Shown here in pieces: positions 49,951-62,813 of a DNA stretch of 64,000 bases. A program made the position numbers and the translations under genes. The notes below the pieces were generated by a model. The model did not search any database and was not told the origin of the DNA. It saw only the letters and a list, made by a program, of their open reading frames with translations. This stretch comes from Oenanthe sinensis (lineage: Eukaryota; Streptophyta; Magnoliopsida; Apiales; Apiaceae), in the NCBI GenBank assembly GCA_028671895.1, contig CM053801.1:10577375-10641374 (forward strand). The letters run 5' to 3'. Every line of letters starts with the position of its first letter. The first letter of the stretch is position 1.

Positions 49951-50316
49951 TAAAATCCTCAGCTTTAAGTAAAATAAGAAAAAGATTAAAGCTTCTTAAC
50001 CTTTAATTAGACCATTTCATTTTGCACATACCACTAACCCTTGAGCTTAATTTATTCAAATTTAGAGGCAAGTGGACTGTACACGCGATATTTAATATAC
50101 TTACTCGGGGCTCGAAATCCAGCAATGTCTTCTTCATTCTTTTTGAGATTTAAACAAGTTGTTCTAGTAATTATGATCGAGACAATAGGAAATTACGAGT
50201 ACTTGTACTATTTTTCTGACTAATCATCGTGTTAGCCTGTCAAAGTTAATGAGTAGTAGTTTGGTATTTTCACTAAAAAAAACCACTACTAGTACTGGAA
50301 ATATATTCCATTATTA

Positions 50317-50572
50317 CTCCCTCCGTTTTGTATGTCGCTTTAACGTATAATAAAAATATTTTTTTTTGTAAACTAAAATATATAATCAAAATTTTAATTT
50401 ACAAAAAAAATAATTAAAAAAAATAATTTTTAATATACAGTCAAAACACCTAAATATGTTTGACTTTTTAATTTATAAAATAATTAATTTTTACTGTACA
50501 GTCTAAATACCTAAATATAATATGCTTACCAAAGTCAAAATTATCACATACATTTTATAACGGACAGTGTAG
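50317..50572. mobile_element. Stowaway-like MITE, degraded right end
   Basis: TA|CTCCCTCCGTTTTGTATGTC at the left; the likely partner is ACATTTTATAACGGACAGTG near 50550-50570. AT-rich, non-coding. Confidence 0.55.
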
Positions 50573-50620
50573 TTTATGACGTTAAGCAATTTTTTATGAA
50601 ATTGCTGTCAACGAAGCTCC

Positions 50621-50806
50621 TTTATTTTTCTTGCAACTAGCTAGTGTTTACGAAAAAACTAAAATAATTATTGGATTTTTTTGCACCTTACTGACTTGGT
50701 GACCATCTTATTATTTTCTTGCAACTAGCCAGTGTTTACGAAAAAACTAAAATAATAATTATTGGATTTTTTGGCACCTTACTGACTTCGTGACCATCTT
50801 ATTATT
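50621..50806. repeat. About 90-bp tandem duplication
   Basis: Two copies of a unit running from TTGCAACTAGC(T/C)AGTGTTTA through CACCTTACTGACTT and GTGACCATCTTATTATTT; unit starts are 88 bp apart (50631 and 50719). Non-coding. Confidence 0.85.
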
Positions 50807-51347
50807 TAGGGCCTAAATAATTCATGTCTGATTATTACTGTATTTATTAATAAGGTTGATCACAATTTTCATGCATAGCTATATATACGCACAGTTGGTC
50901 TCTTCCCGCCTCATATGAATCAAATATACATATACACACTAGTCCACAATTCCACATGCCAAAGCTTAAAATGAAAATTTATGTGGACAACAAAATTAGC
51001 CATGTCAACTATTCTATTTTAAAACACTGGTCGGTAGTTGGGTAGTATTATAATCGAAACTTAACGATTAGCCCGCTTAATCATTCTCTCCATGGAGTGA
51101 TTGAGTAAAGCAGCGATTAACGCATATTTGAACGATCGAAGACCGGACCAGATTCATTGTAAACTTGTAATCTTCTAAGTACTATATTTTATTTTACAAA
51201 TTGGATTCTTGGTCTATAATTACTACCTTAAATAGCCTCGTACAAACGTTCTGGGTCAAAGAAATGTTCTAGGGTTGGGCTTATTTAGAATCACTACCTT
51301 TAAGTAATTAATTAATAGAGCAATAAGGCAACTATGTTATTTATTAT

Positions 51348-51599
51348 TTCCCGTCCCAAGTTAGTAGTCACTTTCGAAGAAAAAATACAATTTTATGAGT
51401 AGATTTTCAAAATAACTCTTTGACTAAAATATTAGTACTAGTATTTATAATTAATGTAATAAAATTATCATTCAAATTATCCATTGAAACTATCTAAATT
51501 AATATAATTAATATGTATACAAATGGAAAATAATTTTTATATTAAAACTTCTTAATATATGTAATTTTTTCAAAAATGACACATAAAATGAGACAAAAA
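51348..51599. mobile_element. MITE family shared with 63.0 kb, copy 1
   Basis: Runs from CCCGTCCCAAGTTAGTAGTC to AAATGAGAC. Most of its length is the reverse complement of 63018-63300, including AACTCTTTGACTAAAATATT and the AACTATCTAAATTAATATAA block. Confidence 0.75.
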
Positions 51600-52158
51600 T
51601 ACTATCATTAAAGACAAACACTCCAATCAAGTCAGTCAAATTATTTTCCTGTTGCTTGCAAGTTGTAAATGGCTAGTTGCAGCCATAGAGATGAAGACGT
51701 AAAAGAAACTGATGTGGAATTACTCTGGAAATTAGAGCCGCTGCCTCCTGCCCGGGGGTTGCCAATAGTTCTTCTTTGACCAACGCCAATAAGCAGGCAT
51801 TTAGTCTTTGTGAAACTCAGTGTCCCAGTCTACGCGCACATGTTCTCGATAATCTAAGAGAGTTTATGTACTCTAATCATTTATTGTTCAATATAGAATG
51901 AAGTGGCAAAAATATCTCTGCATGATAGCTTCTAATAATGGATCTCAAACTTGTGGGGTAGCTAGCAATTTTTTGCAGGTATTAATGGAAGAATTACATT
52001 ACATGTTAAAGAAAACAAAACCATCAAGTGACTCCATGGTTAAACAACAATTCCTTAAAACAAACAGAGAAGAAATAGATTAAAAGAAAATTTCACCACA
52101 ATTCAATGGTATCAGAAAAAACTGTATTATCTTTTGGATTTGATTTGTGTGCCTGGTT
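51600..52158. other. Spacer downstream of the bL36 gene
   Basis: Probably includes the bL36 3' UTR next to 52158. A 61-codon plus-strand frame at 51898-52083 (MKWQKYLCMIASNN..) has no recognisable motif and I do not call it a gene. Confidence 0.4.
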
Positions 52159-55100
52159 TTACTGCTTGTTGCCCTGACCAAATAGAAGAGATGCCAGACT
52201 TGCTTTCCATCCGAACACAGTAGACGGTTCGTTCGTTCTGGATATAAGAGAAGGTAGCCCTGAACTAAAACTCTGAACAACTGATGTCTCCTGCTTGACA
52301 CTTGTTTCGGCCGATGATGCCCTATATAATATCAGTAAACATGTTAAAACAGCATTTAGAAGAATTCCCTGGTTGACTTTGCCAATAATTATACACATAA
52401 TATTACGATCTTATTTCATCATTCCCGAATAAAGTACTTTTTGGGAATCGGTAAAAGGCAAAAGCAAGAAAAGAAGTTTGACGAGTCAGAGTAAACTCTT
52501 CAACAGAAAAAGGCAAAGATTGTAATTGCGCATATAACTTAAAAAATGAGATACTAACTTGTTATTAATGAATATATAACCGACAACCATTTCATCGGAT
52601 TCCGAATGAAACTAAACTATCAAATGGGAGTGGGATGTAGAAATAGTTAACCTTCATATATATATATATATATACACACTATTATAATCGAACTTGAGAT
52701 CTTTGGTAGTCGGTCATATAGTTTTGGTTAAACCCAAATTTTTTAATTATCCCAATTATTTAGTATTATGTTTATTTAAATTATAGCCTAAATTTTATAT
52801 AAATATACTTACAATCCTACTTACAATCTAATACCATATAATATCTTACAATTTATTAATATCATATAATACTCCCTCTGGTCCTTATTATAGGTCGTTG
52901 GACTTTTTGCACACAATTCAAGGTGCTTTGACTACATAGTTAAATATGTTATTTTTTAATTTTTATTTTTCTGAATTAAAATATTAAATATATATTTTTA
53001 TTTAGAAAAAGAAAATTTCAAAAATAACAAGTTTAACTATGTGGTCAAAAGACTTTGAAGTGTGTGTAAAAAGTCAAACGACCTATAATAAGGACCAGAG
53101 GGAGTATATGCTAACTAAAATCTACTTGCACATCTCAATTTCATCACCACTCAAATTCTTCAATTTATTTAAAATTGCAACTCATTTATTACAATAAATT
53201 TCATTCAATTCATAATAGTATTATTCTTTTATCTATATTAAATTTTATTAAAACCTTTATATTAAGATCCTAATGACATGTTGAATATTATATAATTTTA
53301 GGAAATATAATATATATATATATATATAATATTATAATAAAAAAATTACATATAAGCGAGTGCAATATGTTTAGTGAACTGAATTAACTACAATCTTATA
53401 GATGTTATCAATTTCACATACAAATATACGTTACTATTGGTTCTTCTAAACTCACAAATTGTTGATGCATGTCACCTACAAACTTTCATTAATAATATAA
53501 ACATCAACATCACATTTTCAATATTTATATTTTATATTTTTCATGTAGTGGCTAATAATCAACAATAGCTCAAAATAGCAACCCCATTTACATCACTGGA
53601 ACACAAGTACATGAAACTACATCTAAGCAAACCTTTGGGGAATGCACCCTTCTCTTGGTTTACTAAAAGAAATTGGGGGAAATTCATTAATTTACCCCAA
53701 GAAAAAAGAGAAACTATTGTATACAAACACAGAGTTCTGCTAGAGTGAACATTTTTGCAAGAAAGACAAGTTTCACCTTAACACAGGTTTCAAATATGTT
53801 GCTAATATGTAGTACACAGCTAGAAATAAAAAGATGCGAAACTTTTCCACCTGATGATGACAAATAACAAAAACTGTTCACCTCGATGTTGGTCTTCACG
53901 ACTATACTAGAATGCAATTTAAGGGAACTGGGGAAGCCAAACTATACATTAAGGGGAAAATTTTGTGATTTAATTGATAGATTAGAAATTAAATTAAAAC
54001 TGCAAACAGAAAAAAATACAAAATAGGCGCAATGAAATTTAAATAAATTAGGCAGGTGATATCAAAAGGATTAATATATATCAAAAAAAGAAGATAATGA
54101 CGATAAATTTTGATAAAAAAATTCCTTTTTACAAACAAAATAATATATCAATAATGCAACTAACAAAAGTTTAAAGAAAAATATGTAATAAAAAAAAATA
54201 CCAATGCAATATATCTTTAGAAACTATTTGAATGTTATAAATAATATAAATGAAAGTTTAAATTATTATTGAAATTAAACAAAATTATTAATTTAATCAT
54301 CCATACAAATTTTATAAGTTAAATAGATTACATATTATCTAACTCACTATATTAATACTAACACAAGTTTAAATTTAATTTATTTCCTAAATTCAATACA
54401 TTCATATTTGAGGGTGGGCCACCGAGTACCTCATTACTAACTGCTTTTCCTGACTATATGTACTGATGTACATGGACCTCCTAAACCAAAAACCCATCAA
54501 TCCACATCCAAACAATAGTTTGTTTGGATTTTACAATCTTGCAATTGGTAAATTTTTTATATTTGCAACTCTTTCAATTTTACCCAATTTTTAATGCAGG
54601 ATATTAAGATAGATGATTAAAAATATTAATACAAAGCTTTATCTACATGAAATAAAAGTTTTATATTTACAACTCTTTCAATTTTAACCAATTTTTAATG
54701 TGAATTGATATGATGGAGAGGTAGTGAACGCAGAATTTTAAGATAGATGATAGAATATATTAATGCAAAGCTTTATTAAGCTAGATTCTAAAACATAAGA
54801 GTTTTATATCAACAACTCTTTCAATTTTAACGAACTTTTCATATGAATTGATATGTTACAGCGGAGGCGAAAAGTAACTTCGAAAATGCAAAATTTTTAA
54901 GAGAGTTGATAGAATATATTAATACAAAGATTTATTAAGCTAGATTCTAAAACATAAGAATTTTATATTTAAAACTCTTTCGATTTTAACCAATTTTTCA
55001 TAAGAATTGATATGTTGTAGAGGGAGCGAAAAGTAACTTAAAAAATGCAGAATGTTAAGACGGTTAATTAAACAAAGCTTATTAGGCTAGATTCTAAAAC

Positions 55101-55607
55101 ATAAGAAATTCTTCCATTCTTAATTAAAAAAAATAAAAATAATTATTATCTAAGTTAGATTATCCACATTATAATCTTTATCTTTCTCAGCCTTGGTCAC
55201 TAATATAATCAAGAAACAGAAATAAAATTAACTTTAATTTATCCGTCCATGTGATGTGCGGAATAAGAAATCATGAATCAGGATAATTATGTACAATTTT
55301 TGTTCTGCTTGAAAGATGCTCAATTTGGGCCAAGAAAGCAGTAAAATTAATCTAACAGAGTCATACATATACATATATTCATAAAGTACCTTGTCCACAA
55401 AGATTAAATAATTGACACGAGACTCAGAAAGAGTGAAAGACCGAATAAGACGTACACCGGAGGTAGTCGTATCTCATATGCAAATGTAGACATGCCCTGG
55501 CGTTGTTTGTGCTTGGGATTTGCTGTGCATAACACATACACACGACCCCGACGTTTGACTGTTCTGCAGAACTCGCACATCTTCTTAACCGATGACCTTA
55601 CCTTCAT
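52159..55607 (-). CDS. RPL36: Ribosomal protein bL36, organellar type (probably mitochondrial), split gene
   Basis: The core exon starts at ATG 55607: MKVRSSVKKMCEFCRTVKRR, GRVYVLCTANPKHKQRQG, then MSTFAYE. This is a complete bacterial-type L36 with its zinc ribbon (Cys11, Cys14, Cys27, His33). The exon likely ends at a GT donor at 55457 (50 codons); without splicing the frame stops at 55404 (67 codons). A terminal exon at 52321-52159 after TTATATAG reads ASSAETSVKQETSVVQSFSS, LPSLISRTNEPSTVFGWKAS and LASLLFGQGNKQ, which fits the C-terminal extension of plant bL36. The phases of these two exons do not agree, so a middle exon or another junction is missing. bL36 sits near the peptidyl-transferase region of the large subunit. 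A nuclear copy with no obvious transit peptide suggests import through internal signals. Confidence 0.75.
52872..53104. mobile_element. Stowaway MITE with near-perfect ends
   Basis: TA|CTCCCTCTGGTCCTTATTAT and ATAATAAGGACCAGAGGGAG|TA are perfect inverted repeats, extending into GGTCGTT / AACGACC and GACTTTTT / AAAAAGTC. 233 bp. Lies inside the presumed bL36 intron. Confidence 0.92.
53110..54535. other. AT-rich DNA within the presumed bL36 intron
   Basis: No exon with a matching phase was found, although a missing middle exon of the bL36 gene should lie between 52321 and 55458. The slightly GC-richer part at 53560-53950 is the best place to look; its 67-codon minus-strand frame has no motif. 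Confidence 0.4.
54540..55110. repeat. Tandem repeat array, about four units of 104-159 bp
   Basis: The block AACTCTTTC(A/G)ATTTTA recurs at 54567, 54671, 54814 and 54973, each followed by CAATTTTT-like sequence, an AATTGATATG block, AAGATAGATGAT-like sequence, an AAAGCTTTATTAAGCTAGA block and CTAAAACATAAGA. Units differ by indels. It lies in the presumed bL36 intron. Confidence 0.85.
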
Positions 55608-55619
55608 GATTACTGTAAA

Positions 55620-56990
55620 ATGAAGCAGAGAACCAATTACGTTTTCATTAATTTTCCAGGTGCCTAATCAGAGAAAACTCTGCAACAGATGTTGGTCATG
55701 ACTCATGACCAGTAAGAAAGAGTGACATATTTCAGTGGATCTTCAACAACTAGAAATGATAACACTATTCTGAGGTTAATTTCTTTAATATGAAATACTG
55801 TGTACATGTAGAGGAATTTAAACTATCATGTAGACACTTATGCATAGATACTAATTCGTTCACCAATTCCATTCCATCCATATAGTCAATTTCTTTCCTT
55901 CCAAATGGGACAGAACACCCATTGTTTCCCCCAAAAAATATTCACAAATATTATCGCGATAGAAACAATCTCATCATTTTCCCCGTTGAACCTCTTCCAT
56001 CCTCCACATCCAATTCTATATGCAGCCAGGGGAGTCTGTACCCTAGCTTAAGGCCATCGGCTATATTTCAATACTAGGCAATAGTAAATAAATGTATGTT
56101 CAAAATTTATTAAAATAACAATGTCAAAGAAGACACTAGTGTTCTACATAAAAATTGGTTTTTCCTTTTTTCAGAAGCCAAAACAACTAATTAAGAATTT
56201 TTTTGGTATCAACCCTTTTTAAACAGTACGGGGCCCACTCCCTTAATGTTTTATCTTGGAAATTGCATCGCATTTTAACTTTTTTGGCTGAAGAGAAACA
56301 AGTCTTAACATAAGTATAATAATAATATTATTCATAAGTTTGGGACCCTAAAATCCCCCTTGTGATCAAAGGAACAGAATGGGAAAATGTGAACAAATTT
56401 AAAGGTAAATAATCAGGTAAGTGTGAAATAAATGAGAGAGTGCAAATATTCTATGACGAGATCTGTTTAAAATTAGGCGTTCCCCCCAAATTTGTGGATC
56501 GAGCGGGAGTTCAAAGTTGTAGGAATGGAATGAAAATTATGATATATACAAAATAGTAAAAGTTTCGTTCTATTCCCACCCTAAACTAGACAATCAAAAG
56601 ATAGTAACTCTAACGTTTATAACTTGAGTGAATATGTGTGAAATGCAACAAGACCACTGAATAGATTCACCATTCTATTATAAACAGAAAGTAATCTATC
56701 GTTCAACATCAGTCATCTATTAAATTGATTCGCAACACACAACTTAGAGACCGGTTGGATTAAAAATATAGATTAAGAAATGTTGGTGAAAGTACAGCTA
56801 AGTGAATAATCCTGATTAAACACAATACTTTTAAGAGCAATATTCAACCATAGATTAGTAGAGGCAATATACATACATACAGGTTCGTATATCTATCTTG
56901 AGAGGGAGGGAGGGAGGTACCTGCAGATTTATACGTCGAGTCGAGTTAAGCAAGAGCTTACCCGGACACTGTAATTAACGAATGAAATTG
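55620..56990 (-). other. 5'-UTR exon and leader intron of the bL36 gene
   Basis: Four bases before the bL36 ATG is an acceptor (TTTTACAG, ending at about 55612). On the minus strand, TAAATCTGCAG ends at 56921 with donor GTACCT next to it. This implies an untranslated first exon (about 56990-56921) and a 1.3-kb leader intron, common in plant ribosomal protein genes. No gene is seen inside the intron. Confidence 0.6.
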
Positions 56991-57012
56991 AGCACTACGG
57001 TATTAATATAGA

Positions 57013-57065
57013 TGGGCCTGGGTCATATGCCTCCAAACTGATATGTCCAAACCCTAAGTTGGGCC
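57013..57065 (-). promoter_or_regulatory. Site II and telo-box promoter motifs of the bL36 gene
   Basis: TGGGCC at 57013-57018, AAACCCTAA (telo-box) at 57049-57057 and TGGGCC at 57060-57065 lie within 53 bp, just upstream of the inferred first exon. Paired site II elements (bound by TCP factors) with a telo-box are a well-known signature of plant genes for ribosomal and mitochondrial proteins. Confidence 0.75.
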
Positions 57066-57079
57066 TTTATAAGATTAGA

Positions 57080-59690
57080 TGTTCTTAAATATCATCTTAC
57101 AAATTAAAGTTCAAAATTAAAAGAAACATTAAGATCAGGAGGAGTGATTTTAATTTTTCTTTTAATTTTGGTCTTATTCAGATATCAATGGTTTAAAAAA
57201 TTAAACTTAATAAAATAATATTTTATTTTTTAAAGATTTTATTAAACTTTAACAAACTAGAGATAAAATGAAATGTATTATATTCGATCGACTAGAAAAT
57301 ACGACGATAAGAGGATTATCATCACTAGAAAAATAACAGCCAGATCGAATAGACGACGGAAGAAGAAGTTCAAATTCAAAATTACGTATGATATAATTAT
57401 ATAAACAGTTCGAAACATTGAATACCCGCCAACAGTTGATAGTAAAATTGAATTCCTAAGTTTTGAACAAAGAAAAATAAGTTAATAAAGCCTTTCTAAA
57501 GAGAAAGAGAAATTTAGGGTATATTACGGAATATGCTAGGTCGAAAAGGTCCACTAATTAATAAATTACGGCTAATACTGGTTTAATTAGTGCATAGTAG
57601 GGTTACTCTTATCTAGTTTATATTAATTTATTATGAAATTAATATATATGGCGACGACCAAAATAAAATCTTTTAACTTTAGAGAGCAAGTGTTCTTTGA
57701 CAATCAGCGACCAAATAACGCTTTTAAAACCCTACTAAACGAATAATATTAGAATTTTAGCTCGTATGTGTTTATTTTGACGTGCCATTAGATAAGATTA
57801 GACATTATCATTGGTCAAGTGTTTTCTATTTACTTTTCTAATTGTTATGAAGCCTGGTTCATTCAGCATGATAGTATAAAATTTTACTAGAGAGATGTGA
57901 CTGATATGATAATATCGTCGTCGATCTTCCTATCCATTGTCTTTTACATTTAGAAGCATTATTTATGTTATGAAATTCGTAAAGTATCTTTCTGTTGCTT
58001 TTTTGATTTAACATTATTTTGATCATAAACTTATGACCCGTATGATTGAAGAATTCAAATTATATTTTACGTCGAGATCGATTTCACATAAGATCACAAC
58101 TCACGATAAAGTATTATGGTTTCCTAAATTCTTCACAAAAATAATTGGATAGTAAATAAAATGATGCTAGTAATTAATTAATTAAACAAAGTTGATGGGA
58201 AAACTGGATCATCTAATTAGTCGTTGATTTTTCTTAATTTGTTTATCAACGTGATCAGTAAGTTGGTGCATGCGTCATATATATGAAGCAGTTTTTAATT
58301 GGACAATCCAAGTAACGTAAGTTGCCTGCTTTTGAGTTATAATTTCATCACCATTCACTAGCAATTCAGGATGACCAATTCAATATAGTTTTATACTTGT
58401 ATATTTTTATGTATATATCTCGTAAATCTCTGTAACAATTTTTAAATATAGAGTGATCGAGTAGAGTGAGAATCCAAAGGCTCGTGACCACTGACCACAA
58501 GTTAGAGGAGGGCGAGTATTGTGATAGGTTATAGTAAATTCTCAGTTGGATTAAATTATTATACTGAAATTTTCTAGATTTAGAAATATTAGATACATAA
58601 TTCATTTGTTTACTAAGGTGCTATATATAGAGAGTGATTAAGTACAAGCAAATTATAATCATAATCCAGTTTGTTAAACATGTGTGGAGTTTTAAACTTC
58701 ATCCTGGATTAAGTGATTTCCCAACTTTAAAGGCTAAGTTTTTGCTGGCTTAAGTGTAAATGTGGAGTTTGTATATTAAAGAATAGGTAGATATCCATGG
58801 ATGAAGATCCTTGGCTTATTAACCAACTCAACAATCCACTATTAACATAATTAAGCATTTTGAGCTGTTACAGTTCTGAAAAACTGCTAATAGCTGTGTT
58901 ATGAAAGATATTAGTGTGGTGTGGATTATGGTTGCTTCTCTGCTGTAAGTGCTTCTATTCCTAGCTGGATCAAACTACATCAATGCACATTCTAGGCATT
59001 GTTTATTTGGACTGTGTTTTGTGCAGCTTAATTTTTTTGGCATTTCTAAATCCTCAATGTTTGCACTTTAGTCCTTGACCAAGTTCTTGGTGTTCAATGT
59101 ATGTTTGTCTTCTTTTTAAGTTATTTTCTCTTACGTATAGTAGTAGTGCATTCATACTTGCCTGATGATACTAAGAAACTCGATTCTTTAAATGATAATC
59201 TTATCTATATGACTCACAGAAGCCATGGTCGATGTTATGCAGATTGTTATTGCACTTGCAAACTTAGCTGTTCCAGCCATATTCGAAACTGGTAACTATG
59301 AATTTCTCTGTGTTTTTTAGCTAACATCGAACGTGTATATTACATATGTGCAACTTAAATCATACAAAACCACTATCTAAAATTTCAGCCATTAAAACAA
59401 TATATTGAACATACCCCGTTCAATGACCATAGTATAATACCTAAATTGCAATGATATTATAGTGATGGTATACCAATCAATCTCGAAATCAATATAAACA
59501 ACAAAACAAAAACTTACCGATATATGTGATTGATTGTTGATGGATATTGGTTCCTGAAATCAGCCTTCAAACAAAATAAATAAACGATGGTCATATACTT
59601 AATTAGGTTTTCAGAAGAGTGACTGGGTTCTCATAAGAGTGACTGAGTTTTGAAATTTACATAATGATAACTATAGTTTTCATCCGATTT
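57080..59690. other. Intergenic DNA
   Basis: No gene I can support. Near 59222-59292 one plus-strand frame reads MVDVMQIVIALANLAVPAIF before a possible donor; too short to call. The remainder is AT-rich without clear element ends. Confidence 0.45.
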
Positions 59691-59699
59691 CAAAATGAT

Positions 59700-61350
59700 A
59701 CTCACCCTTTAATAAAATAAATTAAATAACAAATATTAAATATTAAATCTATTAATACTAATTAAACCTATTACATTTTCTTTTAATTTATCATTATTAT
59801 AATTGCGCCTATTTGTAAAATTTTTAAAATTCAGATTTCCTTTCAAATTCATAAAGACGACAATTATCTTATTTTATTCTTAATTTACAAATATGTTATG
59901 ATTATTTATAATATACCACTTTTTAATATTTACCTTTTTTATTATACAGAAAAATTATTTTATTTATATAAAACCTATCTACCCTTTGAGTTTTGGTAAT
60001 TTTTCAAATTATATAATTTATAATTTATATAAAATTATATACATTAATTATTAGCAGAGTCGTCTATTTACTCTTTGAGTGTTGGTAATTTTTCAAATAG
60101 AATAAGAAGCATGTTATACAAAACAATACTGATCTATATAAAACATATCTGAATGAATGTAGTAATTATTTGTTGGAGCTGTTATGGATTGGGAGGGAAT
60201 GAGAGTAATACAAACTACATATGGTGTAAGACATTTCCTACGGTTCAACTTCTTTGATGGCAGGTTTGCAATCTAATATCACATCTTCTTTACTATCCGA
60301 AAGATATAGTATATGCAAATATTTTACTTATTTGGTTGTATGACTTCTAAGATCCATGGTTAAGATCACACTCTGGTCAAGATAATAAGAAATCCGTAAC
60401 ATAAAAATCTGAATCTTATAACCAGAAATTAATCATTCCTTATAACCACAAATATTGTTATGCAGAAGATTACGGTTCAATAATACATATATTCTTGAAC
60501 CATACATATGTTATACAACCCATCATATACAATACATATAATATATGGTCCAATTAGTAATCCAATTACAACTATATAATATACCCATCAATATACATTA
60601 TTTACAAACCTCCATTTGCTATGTTGATTCTTTGAAACTGAGTTTTGATTCCTGATTCAGCAAGCCAGTATGCTCCACCTCTACTCCACCTCTGCTTGAC
60701 TGCATCTTCGTGTAGTTGCTTAATATATTTAGTATGTATTTTGTTTTCAGTTGTTTTCTTTTTTTAGCTATCTTTTTATCAATGGGTTAAACTTATATGA
60801 GTTCTAAAATTTAGTATTAAGAGATATAACAACAATAGATTAACTATATTTTATCAATTTTATTATTTATATGGTGTTTGTAACTGTTAAAATATATTTT
60901 TACCATATAATATATAATTTAAAAGACTTGGTTATGAAATAAAAACGTAATTTTTTTTTGAATTATGTATGCTGAATTTATCATTATGATAATTAAGGTG
61001 AATTTATAAATTTTTTGAATTTTGATTTGGGTTCACAAACATAAAGACATCAATTGACCTATTTTATTCTTAATTCACAAATATATTATGAATATTTATA
61101 ATTTATTACTTTCTAATATTTTTCTATTTAATCATATAAAAATTTTATTAAATCAATTAATGAGTGCATTTTATTATATGTAAAAAAATATATTGATTCA
61201 TGTAAGACGAATGAAAAAAAACACAAATTCACCGCGGATGAGATAATATAGGGTCGAGATAATATTATCATGACATACATAATTTAAAAGATTGAATTAT
61301 GAAATAAAAACATCAATTTTTCCGGTGCGAAGCACGGGCAAAAAGGCTAG
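59700..61350 (+). mobile_element. Helitron-like element with repeated internal segments
   Basis: Ends with a small hairpin (CCGGTGC / GCACGGG at 61322-61338, one mismatch), then CAAAAAGG and CTAG, followed by T, as expected for a Helitron 3' end. Upstream, the block from about 61000 to 61150 (ATTCACAAATATATTATGAA and neighbours) is a diverged copy of about 59810-59960, and the phrase ATAATTTAAAAGA..TATGAAATAAAAAC occurs at about 60918 and 61281. The 5' TC end is not located, so the left limit is a guess. No Rep/helicase coding. Confidence 0.5.
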
Positions 61351-61354
61351 TTAG

Positions 61355-62160
61355 TTGTAAGTTGCAACACAAGCACGTGCATGTTCGAATGTGAATTCAC
61401 ATTTCACAACCAATTGTACCCGAAACTGAATACATGCCCGCCTAGCAAAAATATAGAGTGTGTGTGTGTGATTTTTAAATATCCTTTTTTAACGGATATA
61501 TATAATTTCTTATCTTGATTTAAATCGTTATTCTCTTTTTACTACGAAAAGTCATTGATTATGAAAAATACTCCATTCCACATTCAAGACATATCGTGGT
61601 TTTAGATTTTATCGAGTACAATTACCGATGTATTTAATTATTATAGAAAATAATAGAATTAAAAAAGATTTAAAAGAAGTCATCGGGGTCATTTGATTAA
61701 CCGGCAATAAAACGAACTAGTGAACAAACAATGGCACAGAATGATTGTGTGGAGAAATATACATATACACAATACATGTGACATGCCCTCTGCCGTGCAT
61801 AAACAATTGAGTCTTGTTGAATCGGTCATGGAAGGACAGAGTGACAGCCATGCCCTACTTGACTGCATGCTGTACGTGCGTTGAAAGCTTGATCCAATTA
61901 CTCATTCATCAACTAATCCTATCAACCATCCTTTAATCGAAGTAAAATTATGAAATCATCGATCACTAGATCAGTACAAATAAAGATTTCAGTAAAAGAA
62001 GCAAAAACAATGCTGCCGAAAGTGAAGAATAATATATACTACTCAATATATACAGGGATACAGCTCTTTGGTAAACATTAGCAACTGAATTGAAGGTGCG
62101 CACTATGACAATTAGTAACTAAATCGATCTAAACCTTCTTAATTGAAGAAAGGGTGAGGT
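61355..62160. other. Intergenic DNA downstream of the small membrane-protein gene
   Basis: No gene seen. Includes a short (GT)n run near 61460-61470; the part next to 62160 is probably the 3' UTR of the neighbouring minus-strand gene. Confidence 0.5.
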
Positions 62161-62166
62161 CAATGT

Positions 62167-62813
62167 TCAATAGGAACAGGCAGTGCGGTTCACAACACGG
62201 TCTCGGAGAATACCATTGTAGAGAGCCATTCTATTAGCCGCCAATTCCCTGGCCACCTTATAATCACCGCTACTACTACTAGTTCCATTCTTTTTGTTAC
62301 GAATGTGTTTATTTGCAAGTCTTTTTCTGAATTCTTCACCGTTTCCAATTGGGTCCACTACATCCTCCGCGAAGTGCACTTTTTTCTTCTTTTTTTCCCG
62401 TTTGTTGTCATCTGCATCAAAATACAATACCTTAAATATACAGTGAAACAAATATTACACCTAAATATATTCGCAAGTAGAAACACTTGTATATGTGTGT
62501 AGGTGTGTGTATTTGTTCAAATGCAAACCAAGTCAAAATATCGAATTGTATTAGCTAGACATGTCATTTGTACGTGATTTATAGAGCTTGTAAGCTAAAA
62601 TAGTTTGACGTGGAACATGATCGTATATGCATATTGTGTGTATGATCATTAAAAGAGTAAAGTAGTACCCGAAGAGATGCAGGGTCTTGGGAGGCGGTTT
62701 ACGGAGAATTTCTGAAGACGTAAAGCAAGAACAATCACGGTGCCAGAGACGGCCATAGCTGTTGCCAAAACCACCGTGGTAGTATTATTTGAATTCAACA
62801 TAGATGAGACCAT
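62167..62813 (-). CDS. Small plant-specific single-pass membrane protein, function unknown
   Basis: Two exons, 62813-62669 and 62411-62167, split by a 257-bp GT/AG intron; 129 residues. The N-terminus has one hydrophobic segment (about residues 13-32, TTVVLATAMAVSGTVIVLAL), then RLQKFSVNRLPRPCISS. After the junction come a lysine cluster, KKVHFAEDVVDPIGNGEEFR, a serine-rich linker and the C-terminal block ANRMALYNGILRDRVVNR. I recall a family of uncharacterised plant proteins with this N-terminal anchor, the VHFAEDVV motif and a final MALYNGILRDR. A start at 62813 is chosen because it is the first in-frame ATG with family-like sequence; the frame stays open further upstream without an ATG, so an extra exon is possible. 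Likely anchored in an endomembrane or the plasma membrane with a basic cytosolic tail. Confidence 0.8.

Noticed and set aside
59222..59292. Frame reading MVDVMQIVIALANLAVPAIF with a donor-like end
   Set aside because: About 25 residues is too short to exceed chance, and no partner exon is visible.
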